A stretch of 64,000 bases of DNA. It comes from Firmicutes bacterium ADurb.Bin300. Its GTDB lineage: Bacteria > Bacillota > Clostridia > Oscillospirales > Acutalibacteraceae. The position numbers were made by a program, and so were the translations under genes. Shown here in pieces: positions 24,792 through 34,600 of this stretch (its first letter is position 1; each line of letters starts with the position of its first letter). The stretch lies in contig MWBL01000003.1 of assembly GCA_002069015.1 (NCBI GenBank), forward strand, positions 18,124 through 82,123, in the 5' to 3' direction. Below the pieces are notes generated by a model that was not told the DNA's origin, did no database searches, and was given only the letters and a program-made list of their open reading frames with translations.

Positions 24792-26438
24792 ATGAGCTTA
24801 CAACTTGCGAATGCGCTTTTTCCTGATATAGAGCATACTCCGGCGTATTACGAAGAAAAGTATCCTAAAAGGAATACCCCTGAGGGCGCGAGGGTAACGA
24901 GGTTCGCTCCCAGCCCGACGGGCTTTATGCATTTAGGGAATATGTTTTCTGCGTTTATTGATAAGCTGAATGCTGATTCCACCGGGGGAATATACTTTCT
25001 TAGGATAGAGGATACCGATAAAAAGCGTGAGGTTGAAGATGGGGTTGACTTAATTCTTGACGGTCTGAGGGCATTCGGAATTAATCCCGATGAAGGCATT
25101 ACGGGAAAAGACTCTCAAGTCGGCAATTATGGTCCGTACAGACAAAGCGAGCGCAAGGAAATATATCATTGCTTTGCAAAAGAGCTTGTAAAGAAAGGTC
25201 TTGCCTATCCTTGCTTTTGTGCAGAGGAGGACCTGGAGGCTCTTCGTCAAACACAGGAGAAAGAAGGAGAAAACCCGGGCTATTACGGTAAATGGGCGAA
25301 GTGCCGCAATTTACCCGAAGGCGAGCAAATCCGTCTGATTTCAGAGGGAAAATCTTTCGTTTTAAGACTTCGCTCAAACGGCGTCGAGGGTAAAAAAATC
25401 ATTGTGGACGACCTTATAAGGGGCAGGCTTGAGCTTCCCGAAAACACGCTTGACGCGGTTATCCTCAAATCTGACGGAATCCCGCCGTATCCCTTTGCTC
25501 ACGCAGTTGACGACCATTTGATGAGGACAACTCATGTCGTCAGGGGTGATGAATGGATAGCCTCGCTCCCGCTGCATATTCAAATCTTTGCGGCATTGGG
25601 CTTTAAGATTCCGAAATATATCCATATTGCGCCTATTATGAAAATGGACGGACAAAGCAAGCGCAAGCTCTCAAAGCGCAAGGACCCGGAGGCGGCGGTA
25701 AGCTTTTACAAGCAACAGGGCTACCCCGCTTTAAGCGTAAGGGAATACCTTTTAACGCTTGCAAACTCCAATTTTGAGGACTGGCGGCGCGCCAACCCAA
25801 ACTCTCCCCAAAGCGATTTTCCTTTCAGCGTCAAAAAAATGAGCAGCAGCGGCGCTCTTTTCGATTTGTCAAAGCTCGATGACGTTTCCAAAAATGTTAT
25901 CTCTAAAATGACTGCCCGGCAGGTCTGTTGTGAAGCGACGAAGTGGGCAAAGGATTATGACAAACAGCTTTACAATCTGCTCTATGCAAATCCCGAATAC
26001 GCAACAGCTGTTTTCTCTATCGACAGGGATTGCCCGAAGCCCAGAAAGGATATCGCAAAATGGTCTCAGATAAGAGAATATGCAGAGTATTTTTATGATG
26101 AGATTTATAAGCCCACAGGTACTCTTCCCGATAACATAAAGCCGCAGGATGCAAAAAAAATGTTAGAGAAATATTTAACGGTCTACAATAAAGAAGATGA
26201 AAAAGACCAATGGTTTTGTAAAATTAAAGCCATATGCGAGCCTCTCGGCTTTTCTCCCGACGTCAGGAAATACAAAGAAAATCCCTGCTCTTACAAGGGC
26301 CACGCGGGAGATGTTTCAACCGTAATAAGGCTTGCGGTTACATCACGCATGAATACGCCCGATCTTTGTCTGATTATGAAGCTTTTAGGCAGGCAGAGGA
26401 TTGAAAAAAGAATTCATGATTATTTGGAGGCTTTATAA
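24792..26438 (+). CDS. gltX: Glutamate--tRNA ligase (class I)
   Basis: Charges tRNA(Glu). The 548-residue protein has the ATP-site region RFAPSPTGFMHLGN (about residues 36-49; the HIGH-type motif reads HLGN), YPCFCAEEDLE (about 138-148), HVVRGDEWIASLPLHIQIF and the KMSKR-type motif KLSKRKDPEAA. A C-terminal extension (about residues 350-548) includes an anticodon-binding region and is longer than in E. coli GltX. The adjacent glnS makes it likely that this enzyme discriminates tRNA(Glu) from tRNA(Gln) (inference). RBS AAGGCGG precedes ATG 24792 at long spacing. It is directly abutted by glnS. Confidence 0.9.
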   Translation: MSLQLANALFPDIEHTPAYYEEKYPKRNTPEGARVTRFAPSPTGFMHLGNMFSAFIDKLNADSTGGIYFLRIEDTDKKREVEDGVDLILDGLRAFGINPDEGITGKDSQVGNYGPYRQSERKEIYHCFAKELVKKGLAYPCFCAEEDLEALRQTQEKEGENPGYYGKWAKCRNLPEGEQIRLISEGKSFVLRLRSNGVEGKKIIVDDLIRGRLELPENTLDAVILKSDGIPPYPFAHAVDDHLMRTTHVVRGDEWIASLPLHIQIFAALGFKIPKYIHIAPIMKMDGQSKRKLSKRKDPEAAVSFYKQQGYPALSVREYLLTLANSNFEDWRRANPNSPQSDFPFSVKKMSSSGALFDLSKLDDVSKNVISKMTARQVCCEATKWAKDYDKQLYNLLYANPEYATAVFSIDRDCPKPRKDIAKWSQIREYAEYFYDEIYKPTGTLPDNIKPQDAKKMLEKYLTVYNKEDEKDQWFCKIKAICEPLGFSPDVRKYKENPCSYKGHAGDVSTVIRLAVTSRMNTPDLCLIMKLLGRQRIEKRIHDYLEAL

Positions 26439-28097
26439 ATGGAAGAATCAAATACGGGGAAAATCAGTAATTTTATTCACGATATTATCGACGACGAGCT
26501 TGAAAGGGGTATAAATATCCGCGTCCAGACGCGATTTCCTCCAGAGCCTAACGGGTATTTGCATATCGGACACGCAAAAGCCATTTGCATTGATTTTTTA
26601 ACGGCGGAAAAATACGGAGGAATATGCAATCTTCGTTTTGATGATACTAATCCGTCCGCCGAGGATGTAGAATATGTGGATGCGATTATGGAAGATATAA
26701 AATGGCTTGGCTTCGAATGGGAAAATGTATATTTTGCTTCGTCTTATTTTGATTTTCTTTATGAGTGTGCAATAAAGCTCATAAAAAAAGGAAAGGCATT
26801 CGTATGTGACCTTTCCGCGGACGAAATCAGAGAGTACAGGGGAACGCTTACAACCCCCGGCAAAAACAGCCCGTACCGTGACAGGAGTATAGAGGAAAAC
26901 CTTGACCTATTTCAGAGGATGACCGACGGCGAATTCCCCGACGGCGCCCGCGTGCTTCGCGCAAAAATAAACATGGCGTCGCCGAATATGAATATGCGGG
27001 ACCCGGTTATATACCGAATTGCGCATATATCCCATCACCAGACGGGAGACAAGTGGTGCGTCTATCCGATGTACGACTTTGCGCATCCGCTTTCGGACGC
27101 AGTCGAGAAGGTTACGTACTCCCTTTGTTCTTTGGAATTCGAAAACAACAGACCGCTTTACAATTGGTTCCTTGACGAGATAGGCTTTGACGAACCGCCC
27201 AGGCAGATTGAGTTTGCAAGGCTTAATCTTAATTACTGCATAACAAGCAAACGAAAGAATAAAATCCTTGTAAAAGAGAAAATGGTCAGCGGATGGGACG
27301 ACCCGAGAATGGTCACCCTCTGCGGTTTACGCCGCAGAGGCTATCCCGCTTCGTCAATCAGAACATTTATTGAAAAAGCGGGCGTTTCAAAGGCAAACAG
27401 TGTTGTCGATTATGGACTTTTGGAATCGTGCGTCCGGGATGAGCTTAATGAAAGTGCCCCGAGGGCGATGGTGGTTTTCGAACCTCTCAGGGTTATTATT
27501 GATAATTATCCCGAGGGAAAGACAGAGAAAATCGAGGTGGAGATAAATCCAAACATACCTGAGCAGGGCAAGAATGAGGTAACGTTTTCAAGAGAAATAT
27601 ATATTGAAAAAACAGACTTTATGGTGACGCCGGTAAAAAAATACCATAGGCTTTATCCCGGTGGCGAGGTACGGCTCAAGGGGGCATATTACTTAACCTG
27701 TCAATCGTATGAAACCGATGAAAAAGGTGAGGTTACAACTATTCACTGCACATTTGACCCCTTGTCAAAAGGCGGCTCTACTCCCGACGGGAGGAAGGTA
27801 AAGGGCACCATACACTGGGCAGGAGCGCTGTCATTTGAGGTTGAGCTCAGGCTCTATGACCGCTTATTCAATATAGAAAACCCCGCCGACATACCCGACG
27901 AGGAATTTGAAAATGCCGTAAATCCGAGCTCTCTTGTGGTCCTTAAGGGTTGTTTGGCACAAGAAAGCCTAAAGCAAGCAAAGGTTGCAGACACATTCCA
28001 GTTTATGCGGCAGGGCTACTTTTGCTTAGACAGGGACTCCACGCCGGATAAACTCATATTCAATCGCACCGTTGCTCTTAATTCTTCATGGAAATAA
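26439..28097 (+). CDS. glnS: Glutamine--tRNA ligase
   Basis: Charges tRNA(Gln) directly. The 552-residue protein is a full-length class I GlnRS: FPPEPNGYLHIGHAKA (about residues 33-48), LRFDDTNPSAED (about 67-78), the conserved YPMYDFAHPLSDA block, LEFENNRPLYNWF, TSKRKN with GWDDPRM, and the beta-barrel anticodon domains at the C-terminus ending in FNRTVALNSSWK. Its ATG follows the gltX stop with no gap, and GGAGG lies inside the gltX end, so the two are translationally coupled. Together they remove the need for GatCAB for Gln-tRNA. Confidence 0.95.
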   Translation: MEESNTGKISNFIHDIIDDELERGINIRVQTRFPPEPNGYLHIGHAKAICIDFLTAEKYGGICNLRFDDTNPSAEDVEYVDAIMEDIKWLGFEWENVYFASSYFDFLYECAIKLIKKGKAFVCDLSADEIREYRGTLTTPGKNSPYRDRSIEENLDLFQRMTDGEFPDGARVLRAKINMASPNMNMRDPVIYRIAHISHHQTGDKWCVYPMYDFAHPLSDAVEKVTYSLCSLEFENNRPLYNWFLDEIGFDEPPRQIEFARLNLNYCITSKRKNKILVKEKMVSGWDDPRMVTLCGLRRRGYPASSIRTFIEKAGVSKANSVVDYGLLESCVRDELNESAPRAMVVFEPLRVIIDNYPEGKTEKIEVEINPNIPEQGKNEVTFSREIYIEKTDFMVTPVKKYHRLYPGGEVRLKGAYYLTCQSYETDEKGEVTTIHCTFDPLSKGGSTPDGRKVKGTIHWAGALSFEVELRLYDRLFNIENPADIPDEEFENAVNPSSLVVLKGCLAQESLKQAKVADTFQFMRQGYFCLDRDSTPDKLIFNRTVALNSSWK

Positions 28098-28112
28098 ACG
28101 GAGGTGTCTTTT

Positions 28113-28718
28113 TTGAAAATTGTATACAAGGTTGTTACCGCAGTATTGGCAGCTTGTATTTTACCCTTAATTATATTCTTGCCGATAATCGACTATTGTT
28201 TTAACACACCCCTGCTTGAGTTTGTTGAGCCGGGGAAAAAGTACATAGCCGATTCCATCTCTGTTGCCGGTCTCTTGGAAAACGTCTCGCTGCTTTCGAA
28301 ATTTGAAACGGGAGGAAACACTCCGGCGGGACTTAAAGCCTTTATAAACCCCGCTCTTACCGCTGTCGTATTCCTTATATTAATAGCGGTTTTCGCCATA
28401 CTGACCTGCGTGCTCGCAATTGTCATGAAAAAGGGGACGGGAGCGTGTATCTCGGTGATATACGGAATGATGTGTACATATATGTTTACGGTCTCTTTTA
28501 ATAGTCTGGTAAAGCCTTTGACTGACGGTTCCGTGTCGATAGCGTCGCTTTTTGACTCATGGCAGCTTGCCCTTGTAGGAAGTGTTGAGTATATAAAAAT
28601 AAGCGGCGCATATTATTATATCTACATAATGTTTGCCGCGATACTCGTTTGGACGCTAGCGTACTATCTGACAATACCGAAGGAAGATACTAAATCATCA
28701 TATAGAGCAAAGCAATAA
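28113..28718 (+). CDS. Four-helix membrane protein, unknown function
   Basis: A 201-residue integral membrane protein with hydrophobic segments at about residues 5-28, 82-106, 113-130 and 168-190, and an extracytoplasmic loop (about 30-80). Start TTG 28113 is preferred: CGGAGG lies 8 bases upstream, whereas GTG 28104 overlaps the RBS. It follows glnS by 15 bases and is probably in the same transcript. Its 3' end overlaps the convergent gene by 29 bases. No family recognised. Confidence 0.7.
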   Translation: MKIVYKVVTAVLAACILPLIIFLPIIDYCFNTPLLEFVEPGKKYIADSISVAGLLENVSLLSKFETGGNTPAGLKAFINPALTAVVFLILIAVFAILTCVLAIVMKKGTGACISVIYGMMCTYMFTVSFNSLVKPLTDGSVSIASLFDSWQLALVGSVEYIKISGAYYYIYIMFAAILVWTLAYYLTIPKEDTKSSYRAKQ

Positions 28719-29130
28719 TCAAAACCTCATCGCTCTTTTCCTCGGCCAACAGAAGTATTAGAGAGAGTAAAAGCGCTCTGTCACTATCTATATTTAGATC
28801 TGACAGAACGTTTTTTATTGATTTTGGAAGGTTTGCACTACCGCTTACAAGGGAATTCAAGGTGCGTTGCAGGGAATTGTTCTTGTGCTCAGGCTCGTAA
28901 GGGGAAATGGCCGCTTTTTTTGCGTATTCCCTTAAATCACGTATATAATCGTCAGGCATAGGAACATGATACGGTTTCTCGAGTTTGCGAGCATTGTCCT
29001 TTTGTGTAGCGGACGTAAGCGCCGAATTAGCGTGCTTTATTACGTTGTTTGCCCTGGAATTCATTTCCTCAACGCGACGCATCGCATTGTTTTGCATCTT
29101 GATTATATCCGAATAGCTGTAATCGGACAT
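28690..29130 (-). CDS. Unknown protein with C-terminal leucine/isoleucine-rich helix (146 aa)
   Basis: A 146-residue protein: a basic helical N-terminus (about 1-60), a middle part (VPMPDDYIRDL, NLPKSIKNVL) and a C-terminal hydrophobic tail LLLSLILLLAEEKSD followed by EVLIIALLYMMI. Similar LxLLLL...LIxALxYxLL tails occur in uncharacterised small Clostridia proteins. Start ATG 29130 (GGGTGA). Third and last gene of a three-gene minus-strand cluster; the role is not known. Confidence 0.68.
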   Translation of the reverse strand: MSDYSYSDIIKMQNNAMRRVEEMNSRANNVIKHANSALTSATQKDNARKLEKPYHVPMPDDYIRDLREYAKKAAISPYEPEHKNNSLQRTLNSLVSGSANLPKSIKNVLSDLNIDSDRALLLSLILLLAEEKSDEVLIIALLYMMI

Positions 29131-29143
29131 GGTTTCACCCGCC

Positions 29144-29506
29144 TTATAACACTCCGCGTTCACGAAGAAGCGGAATCATATTAATGAGCCTTATCAGCCG
29201 TGCTGCCTCGTCGGCCTTTGGCTTGCGCTGTTCACTCAGAAACGGTTTAAGAGACATCAAAAAGTCCGTTCTGTCGTCACGCTTTGTAAGCTCGCCAAGC
29301 AGGGGTGCCAAGGAAGCGAATTTTGACATATCCGGAAGAGCTGATTTATTCATAGATTCACCGTTAGCCTCCCCCGACGAAAGCGATTCGGACACTTCAC
29401 CCGAGCTGTTTTTTTCCCCTAAAAGCCCTGAAGCAACCTTTTTCAAGGACTCAAAATCTTCACCCGATAAGGAATTAAGAAGTGCGGAAATATCCTGATT
29501 ACTCAT
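29144..29506 (-). CDS. Unknown acidic/polar protein (120 aa)
   Basis: A 120-residue soluble protein: an N-terminal helix (QDISALLNSLSGEDFESLKK), a Ser/Glu-rich low-complexity linker (about residues 35-55) and a C-terminal helical part with LKPFLSEQRKPKADEAARL and LINMIPLLRERGVL. No family recognised, although MKPFLSExRxxKxxxAxRLxK-type ends occur in small Clostridia proteins. The ATG at 29506 overlaps the end of the upstream gene by 8 bases, indicating translational coupling. Confidence 0.68.
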   Translation of the reverse strand: MSNQDISALLNSLSGEDFESLKKVASGLLGEKNSSGEVSESLSSGEANGESMNKSALPDMSKFASLAPLLGELTKRDDRTDFLMSLKPFLSEQRKPKADEAARLIRLINMIPLLRERGVL

Positions 29507-29756
29507 TTTTTTCACTCTCCAAAATAAATTTCATAAGCTTTTTTGCATCTTCCGAGGACAGCAAAGTGTTTGTTTTATCCTTATCTTTTATCATTTTCTT
29601 AAAATTTTCCGCTTGCTTTGAAGATAGATTTTTGCTAACAAAGTCAAGCGCGTCATTCTCATTTGATATTTTTTTGTCTTTGACATCGGACATCAGCTTG
29701 TTGTAAAGGCTGTTTTTTCTCAGCTTGTCAAAATCATTTGCGTTTATTGCAATCAC
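29499..29756 (-). CDS. Unknown small charged protein (up to 85 aa)
   Basis: A small Lys/Asp-rich helical protein (NDFDKLRKNSLYNKLMSDV, then repeated Lys-Asp segments). First gene of the three-gene cluster. The start is unclear: GTG 29756 is in frame but its first base belongs to the RBS AAAGGGGGTGAT. A good spacing would instead point to ATA at 29747. Divergent from the YfcE gene with a 71-base gap. No known family. Confidence 0.62.
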   Translation of the reverse strand: MIAINANDFDKLRKNSLYNKLMSDVKDKKISNENDALDFVSKNLSSKQAENFKKMIKDKDKTNTLLSSEDAKKLMKFILESEKNE

Positions 29757-29827
29757 CCCCTTTATATGATATATTTACTGCAGTATATAAACCATTATAT
29801 TCACTTATTGTAAGGATGGTGAATGCG

Positions 29828-30295
29828 TTGAGAATTCTTGTCTTATCGGATTCACACGGCTGCGTGTCAAATTTGTTTGATGCTTTTGACCGAGAGCCGA
29901 CTGCCCGCTATGCCTTTTTCTTAGGCGACGGCGTCTTAAGGGCACAAGAGGTAATGGCGTTGTATTCACAGAAAATTCTTTGTAAGGCTGTTGCGGGGAA
30001 CTGCGATTTCGGGAGCGATTATCCGGATTTTGATACCGTAACTGTTGAAGGAGTAAAGATATATTTCACGCACGGACATAAAAATTACGTTAAATTCGGA
30101 CTTTCCCGGCTGATTCTTGAAGCAAAGAGCCAAGGGGCAAATATAGCTTTGTTCGGTCATACCCACGAGCAGTATTATGAATATGCGGACGGTCTTCATC
30201 TTCTAAATCCCGGGAGTATTCGTGAAGGCAAATATGCGGTAGCGGATATTACGCCCGCCGGAATCGTATGCGTGGGGAAGCGCCTGTCCTTCTGA
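29828..30295 (+). CDS. YfcE/MJ0936 family metallophosphodiesterase
   Basis: Two-metal phosphodiesterase of the calcineurin-like superfamily, 155 residues. All core motifs are present: VLSDSHG (about residues 4-10), LGDGV (about 38-42), AGNCD (about 65-69), THGHK (near 90) and FGHTHEQYY (near 120). The natural substrate of this family is unsettled; enzymes hydrolyse bis-pNPP and some cyclic nucleotides. TTG 29828 is chosen as start since it gives the usual MRILVLSDSHG and has AAGGATGGTGA upstream; in-frame ATG 29816 sits within that RBS. Its 3' end overlaps the convergent symporter gene by 47 bases. Confidence 0.86.
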   Translation: MRILVLSDSHGCVSNLFDAFDREPTARYAFFLGDGVLRAQEVMALYSQKILCKAVAGNCDFGSDYPDFDTVTVEGVKIYFTHGHKNYVKFGLSRLILEAKSQGANIALFGHTHEQYYEYADGLHLLNPGSIREGKYAVADITPAGIVCVGKRLSF

Positions 30296-31601
30296 TTTTC
30301 TTCTCCCAACTGACCTCGTTTCTCAAGGAGATAACCGAAAACAGATTAGGCAATGCCATAAGACCGTTTGTAATATCGGAAAGACTCCATATTATTTTAG
30401 GCGAGCTTATGCAGCCGAGAAAGGCAACGGAACAGTAAAGGTATTTGTACATCTCGGAAAACCTCTCCTTGAAAATCTCCTCCCTGCTTTTTTCGCCGTA
30501 AAAAGACCAGCCCACAAGTGACGCAAACCCGAAAACGGCTGTAAGCAGAGCTATACCCTTTTTGCCCCACTCTCCGACGCTTGCGTACGCTGCTATCGAA
30601 AGCTCAGCCCCGAAAAGCCGTGAGCCTTCATTCCAAACACCGGATACGAGAATGGACAAAGCCGTTATCGTACAAAGGAGTATTGTGTCCGTGAAAACTT
30701 CAAACGCGCCTAAGCAGCCCTGGTCTGTTGCTGACGAAGCTTCGTCCTCGGCGTGGATTATAGTCGAGCTGCCTATACCCGCCTCATTTGAAAAAACACC
30801 TCTTGCAATTCCGTATCTCATGGCTGTTTTTCCCGAGAATTTATTTTTATCCCCTTTCTTAAAAGCGCCGTTAATAATATTTATGCTGCAGGGGAGCAGG
30901 TTTTTTCTGTTTTTAAGGAGTATCCAAAGGGATAAGGATAAAAAACCCAAACTCATAGCGGGAACCGCATACTCATTGATTTTGGCTATTCGTTTTACGC
31001 CTCCCCTTATTATTAAAAAGCAAATTGCAGCTACCGCTATGCCGGTTACGGCTTGCGGAATACCGAAGCCCCGAAAAAGCGATTCGGAGACGGAGTTGGC
31101 CTGAGTCATATTACCGCTGCCAAGAGACGAAAAAAGGCAAAGTCCGGCGTAAGCTTTGGCAAGACCGGGCATTTTCACCCCGTCGTGCATATACATAAAC
31201 GCGCCGCCCTTGACCTTTCCCGAAACTTTTCGCCTGTATTTGATTCCGAGTGAATTTTCGGCGTATGACGTAGCCATACCTAAAAAAGCGGACAGGCACA
31301 TCCAAAAAACCGTACCCGCACCTCCGGACGCTATTGCGGAAGCTACCCCGACTATATTACCGGTACCTATACACGCGGCGAGAACTGAGCAGAACGCGCC
31401 GAACTGGGATATTCCGTTTCCCGTATTTTCACTTTTTTGCGGCTTAAAAAATCGCAACAATGTGCCGCTCATCCACCTGTTGATTCCCGTCAGCTGAAAT
31501 AACCTGCTCCTTATGGTGAACATAACCGCGGCAGATAGGTAAAACAAGAGCATTGGCGTTCCCCAAACAACATTTGCCGCACTGTTAAGTATTCCGTTCA
31601 C
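30249..31601 (-). CDS. AGCS family sodium:alanine/glycine symporter
   Basis: Na+-coupled amino-acid importer, 450 residues. About ten hydrophobic segments; the family motif block GTGNIVGVASAIASGGAGTVFWM (about residues 80-102, first part quoted loosely) and NEAGIGSSTIIHA (about 265-277) are typical of AlaT/AgcS. GTG 31601 follows GCAGGTGAT; an upstream frame to 31679 would overlap the divergent mannosidase gene. The C-terminus after helix 10 is short and basic (IRRTGASPRIRFRRA), and it runs into the opposite-strand yfcE-like gene. Confidence 0.88.
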   Translation of the reverse strand: MNGILNSAANVVWGTPMLLFYLSAAVMFTIRSRLFQLTGINRWMSGTLLRFFKPQKSENTGNGISQFGAFCSVLAACIGTGNIVGVASAIASGGAGTVFWMCLSAFLGMATSYAENSLGIKYRRKVSGKVKGGAFMYMHDGVKMPGLAKAYAGLCLFSSLGSGNMTQANSVSESLFRGFGIPQAVTGIAVAAICFLIIRGGVKRIAKINEYAVPAMSLGFLSLSLWILLKNRKNLLPCSINIINGAFKKGDKNKFSGKTAMRYGIARGVFSNEAGIGSSTIIHAEDEASSATDQGCLGAFEVFTDTILLCTITALSILVSGVWNEGSRLFGAELSIAAYASVGEWGKKGIALLTAVFGFASLVGWSFYGEKSREEIFKERFSEMYKYLYCSVAFLGCISSPKIIWSLSDITNGLMALPNLFSVISLRNEVSWEKKIRRTGASPRIRFRRA

Positions 31602-31650
31602 CCTATCACCTGCCCTAATATATATGCAAAAAAGAAATGAGGAATGACGA

Positions 31651-34600
31651 ATGAAGCCTCGAATATACACAATTGCCACAGCTCATCTTGACACCTCGTG
31701 GAATTGGACCTTGGAAAAGACTCTTGAAGAGTATCTTCCGAAAACAGCATATGAGAATTTTCCTCTTTTTGAGAAATATCCGAAATATAAGTTCAGCTTT
31801 GAGGGCGGATATCGCTATGAGCTTCTAGAGGAATACTATCCCTTGTATTTCAAGAGGATAAAAGAATATATAGAAAAAGGCAGATGGTTTCCCGCGGGAA
31901 GTGCGTGGGAGAACGGTGACGTAAATATACCGTCTCCCGAAGCGCTTTTTAGGAATTTTCTATACGGTAACGGATACTTTAAGGAAAAATTCGGCGTTAC
32001 CAGCAAGGATGTTTTTCTGCCCGATTGCTTCGGCTTCGGTTGGGCGCTCCCTTCTGTTGCGCGTCATGCGAATTTAATAGGATTTACTACTCAAAAGCTT
32101 ACCTGGAGCAGTTTTTGCTCGGTGCCGTTTGACATCGGAAAATGGTACGGAGTTGATGGCAGCTTCGTTTATGCCTCTTTTGATACGAGAGGTTATCAAA
32201 AGGTTTTTAAGAAATCCGTAAGGAAAAATTATATGGCCGCTACAAAGCTATGGTCAAATATTAGAAAATACAACCTACCCCTTACCGCCATATTTCACGG
32301 TGTGGGTGACAGGGGAGGAGCTCCGAGGGAGGAGTCCGTAAAAACCGTCGTTCGCGAAATTAACGAAAACAAAAACAAGAACACCGATGTTGTGTCCGCT
32401 TTTTCGGATGAGGTTTTCAGGGATATTGATATCCTTTTATCAGACGAGCAAAAGAATTCATTGCCCTTATATGACGGAGAGCTTGTTTCAACCAATCACG
32501 GAGCGGGAGGCTATACCTCGCGGACGATGAGCAAAAGGCTTAACAGACAAAACGAAATGCTTATAGAATCTGCGGAGCGCCTCTCTCTTGCGGCAATGCT
32601 TCTTTGCGGTCGAAAATACAACGAAAAGATGCTTGATATATGCTGGAAACGCGTAATTGCGCATCAGTTTCACGATGATATTACCGGAACGTCCATAATT
32701 GATTGCTATAAAAGAAACTGGAACGATTACTTTTTATCCTTAGCTCAAGCGGCGGAGGAGCTGCGCGATGCTGTAGGTACTCTTGCAGAGCTTGTGGATA
32801 CCTCAAGCTTTAAGGGGATGCCCGTAGCGGTATGTAACAGTCTTCAGTTTAACAGGACACAATGTGTATATCTTGAGATTACCATGCCCGGAGCGCGAGG
32901 CTTTCGGGTATTCGACCACAACTCAAAAGAGCTAATGTCAACAGTGACCGAAAAAGACGGCGATACCTTTTCAATAAGCTTTCAGGCGAGTGTTAAGCCG
33001 CTTTCCGTAACGCTTTTTGATATTCGAAAGGCGAGCGAGCCATGCAAACTTCAAAGCCCCTTGAAGGTCTCAAAAAATCATCTTGAAAATGACAATATAA
33101 AAGTCCTTATCGACCAAAACGGTGATATTTCAAGCATTTATGATAAAAATTTAAATAAAGAGCTTCTTATAAAACCCGTGTCTTTTGCCCTTTTTGATTA
33201 CGAGGGCTGTTACGGCTATGCGGCGTGGGAGATGGTTTATGAGCAGATAAGTGTTTCTGCGCAAAGAAGAACTCATCTTAAAAACATAGAAATTGTGGAA
33301 AACGGCAAGGCGGCGGCAACCTTAAAAATCACAAAAAGCTGCGCAGACTCCTTGTTTACACAGTTCGTGACACTGACGGCTTCGGGAAAGAGCGTTAATG
33401 TTTTTAACGAGGTTGACTGGCGTTGCTTGAGAACGCTGTTAAAGCTTGAGTTCGCGTTTACCGCAGCTAACAAAAACGCCCTTTATGATTTGGGGCTTGG
33501 CATAATAGAAAGACCTAATAACACAAAAAGACGTTTTGAGGTACCCGCTCAAATGTGGGCGGCTATACAGGATAAGTCCGGAGAGTATACGGCGTATGTG
33601 CTTTCAGATTCAAGAATAGGCTGGGATAAGCCAAATGACAATACGCTCAGGCTTACCTGTATACACACGCCTCGCCATTGGTACAGAAAAGAGAGCGCTC
33701 AGCATCTGCTTGATTTCGGTATCAACCGATTTTCGTTTTCCCTGGGAGCGTGCAGACCTGACGAAATAGGGGAAATTCAAAAAAATGCCTTGTGTTTTTG
33801 CTCACCGCTTTCGGCGTTTTCGTCCTCTTTACATATCGGAGAAAGAGAGGGCTTTGTTTCGTTGATTTCCGATTTAGATGAGGAAGTCCTCCTAAGAGCC
33901 TTGAAGAAAGCGCATAGCTCAGATGAAATAACGGTCCGCTTTAACGAAGGCTGTTCAAGGGAAAGAGAAGGAATAAGCTTTGCTCTTGAGACGCCGATAT
34001 TTTCGGCATATGAGGCATACGCTTCGGAGGAAAAAATCTCCCCCGCAAAGGTTATTGACGGCAAGCTTGTATTTTCGATAGGGAAATTCGGGGTAAAAAC
34101 CTTTATTCTAAAAACCGAGCAAACACAGAAAAAAGGAGAAGGGGTAAAAAGCATAAAGCTGCCTTATAACGCAGATATACTAAGTGAGAATGAGAAAAGA
34201 AAAGAGGTTGCCGAACTCGGGGGGAAGACTTTGCCTCGCGAACTTTTTCCGGACAAGGTAATTTCAGGCGGTATTAAGTTTTACCTTTCGAAAGGCGAAA
34301 AGAATGCTCTGTTTTGCGGCGGCGAAGAAATAGAAATTCCGAAAGGAAGCAACACTGTTTATATTTTAGCTTCGTCTGTCAAGGGCGACAGACAAGCCGT
34401 TTTTAAGGTCGGAAAAGAAGAGGCGGAGATAACTATATCGGATATGTTTGAAAATTACGGGGCATGGGATATCTACGCGCGTTTTGAAACCGGATACGTC
34501 AAACGCGATGTTCCCGCGCATATTTTTACACATACACACTGCCGGGACGATGATATAAGGGGAGAGAACGCTTATATTTTCAAGTACCGAATTGACACAA

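Noticed and set aside
31053-31497. Plus-strand frames inside the AGCS symporter gene
   Set aside because: Shadows with no family match or RBS; the symporter frame carries all family motifs.
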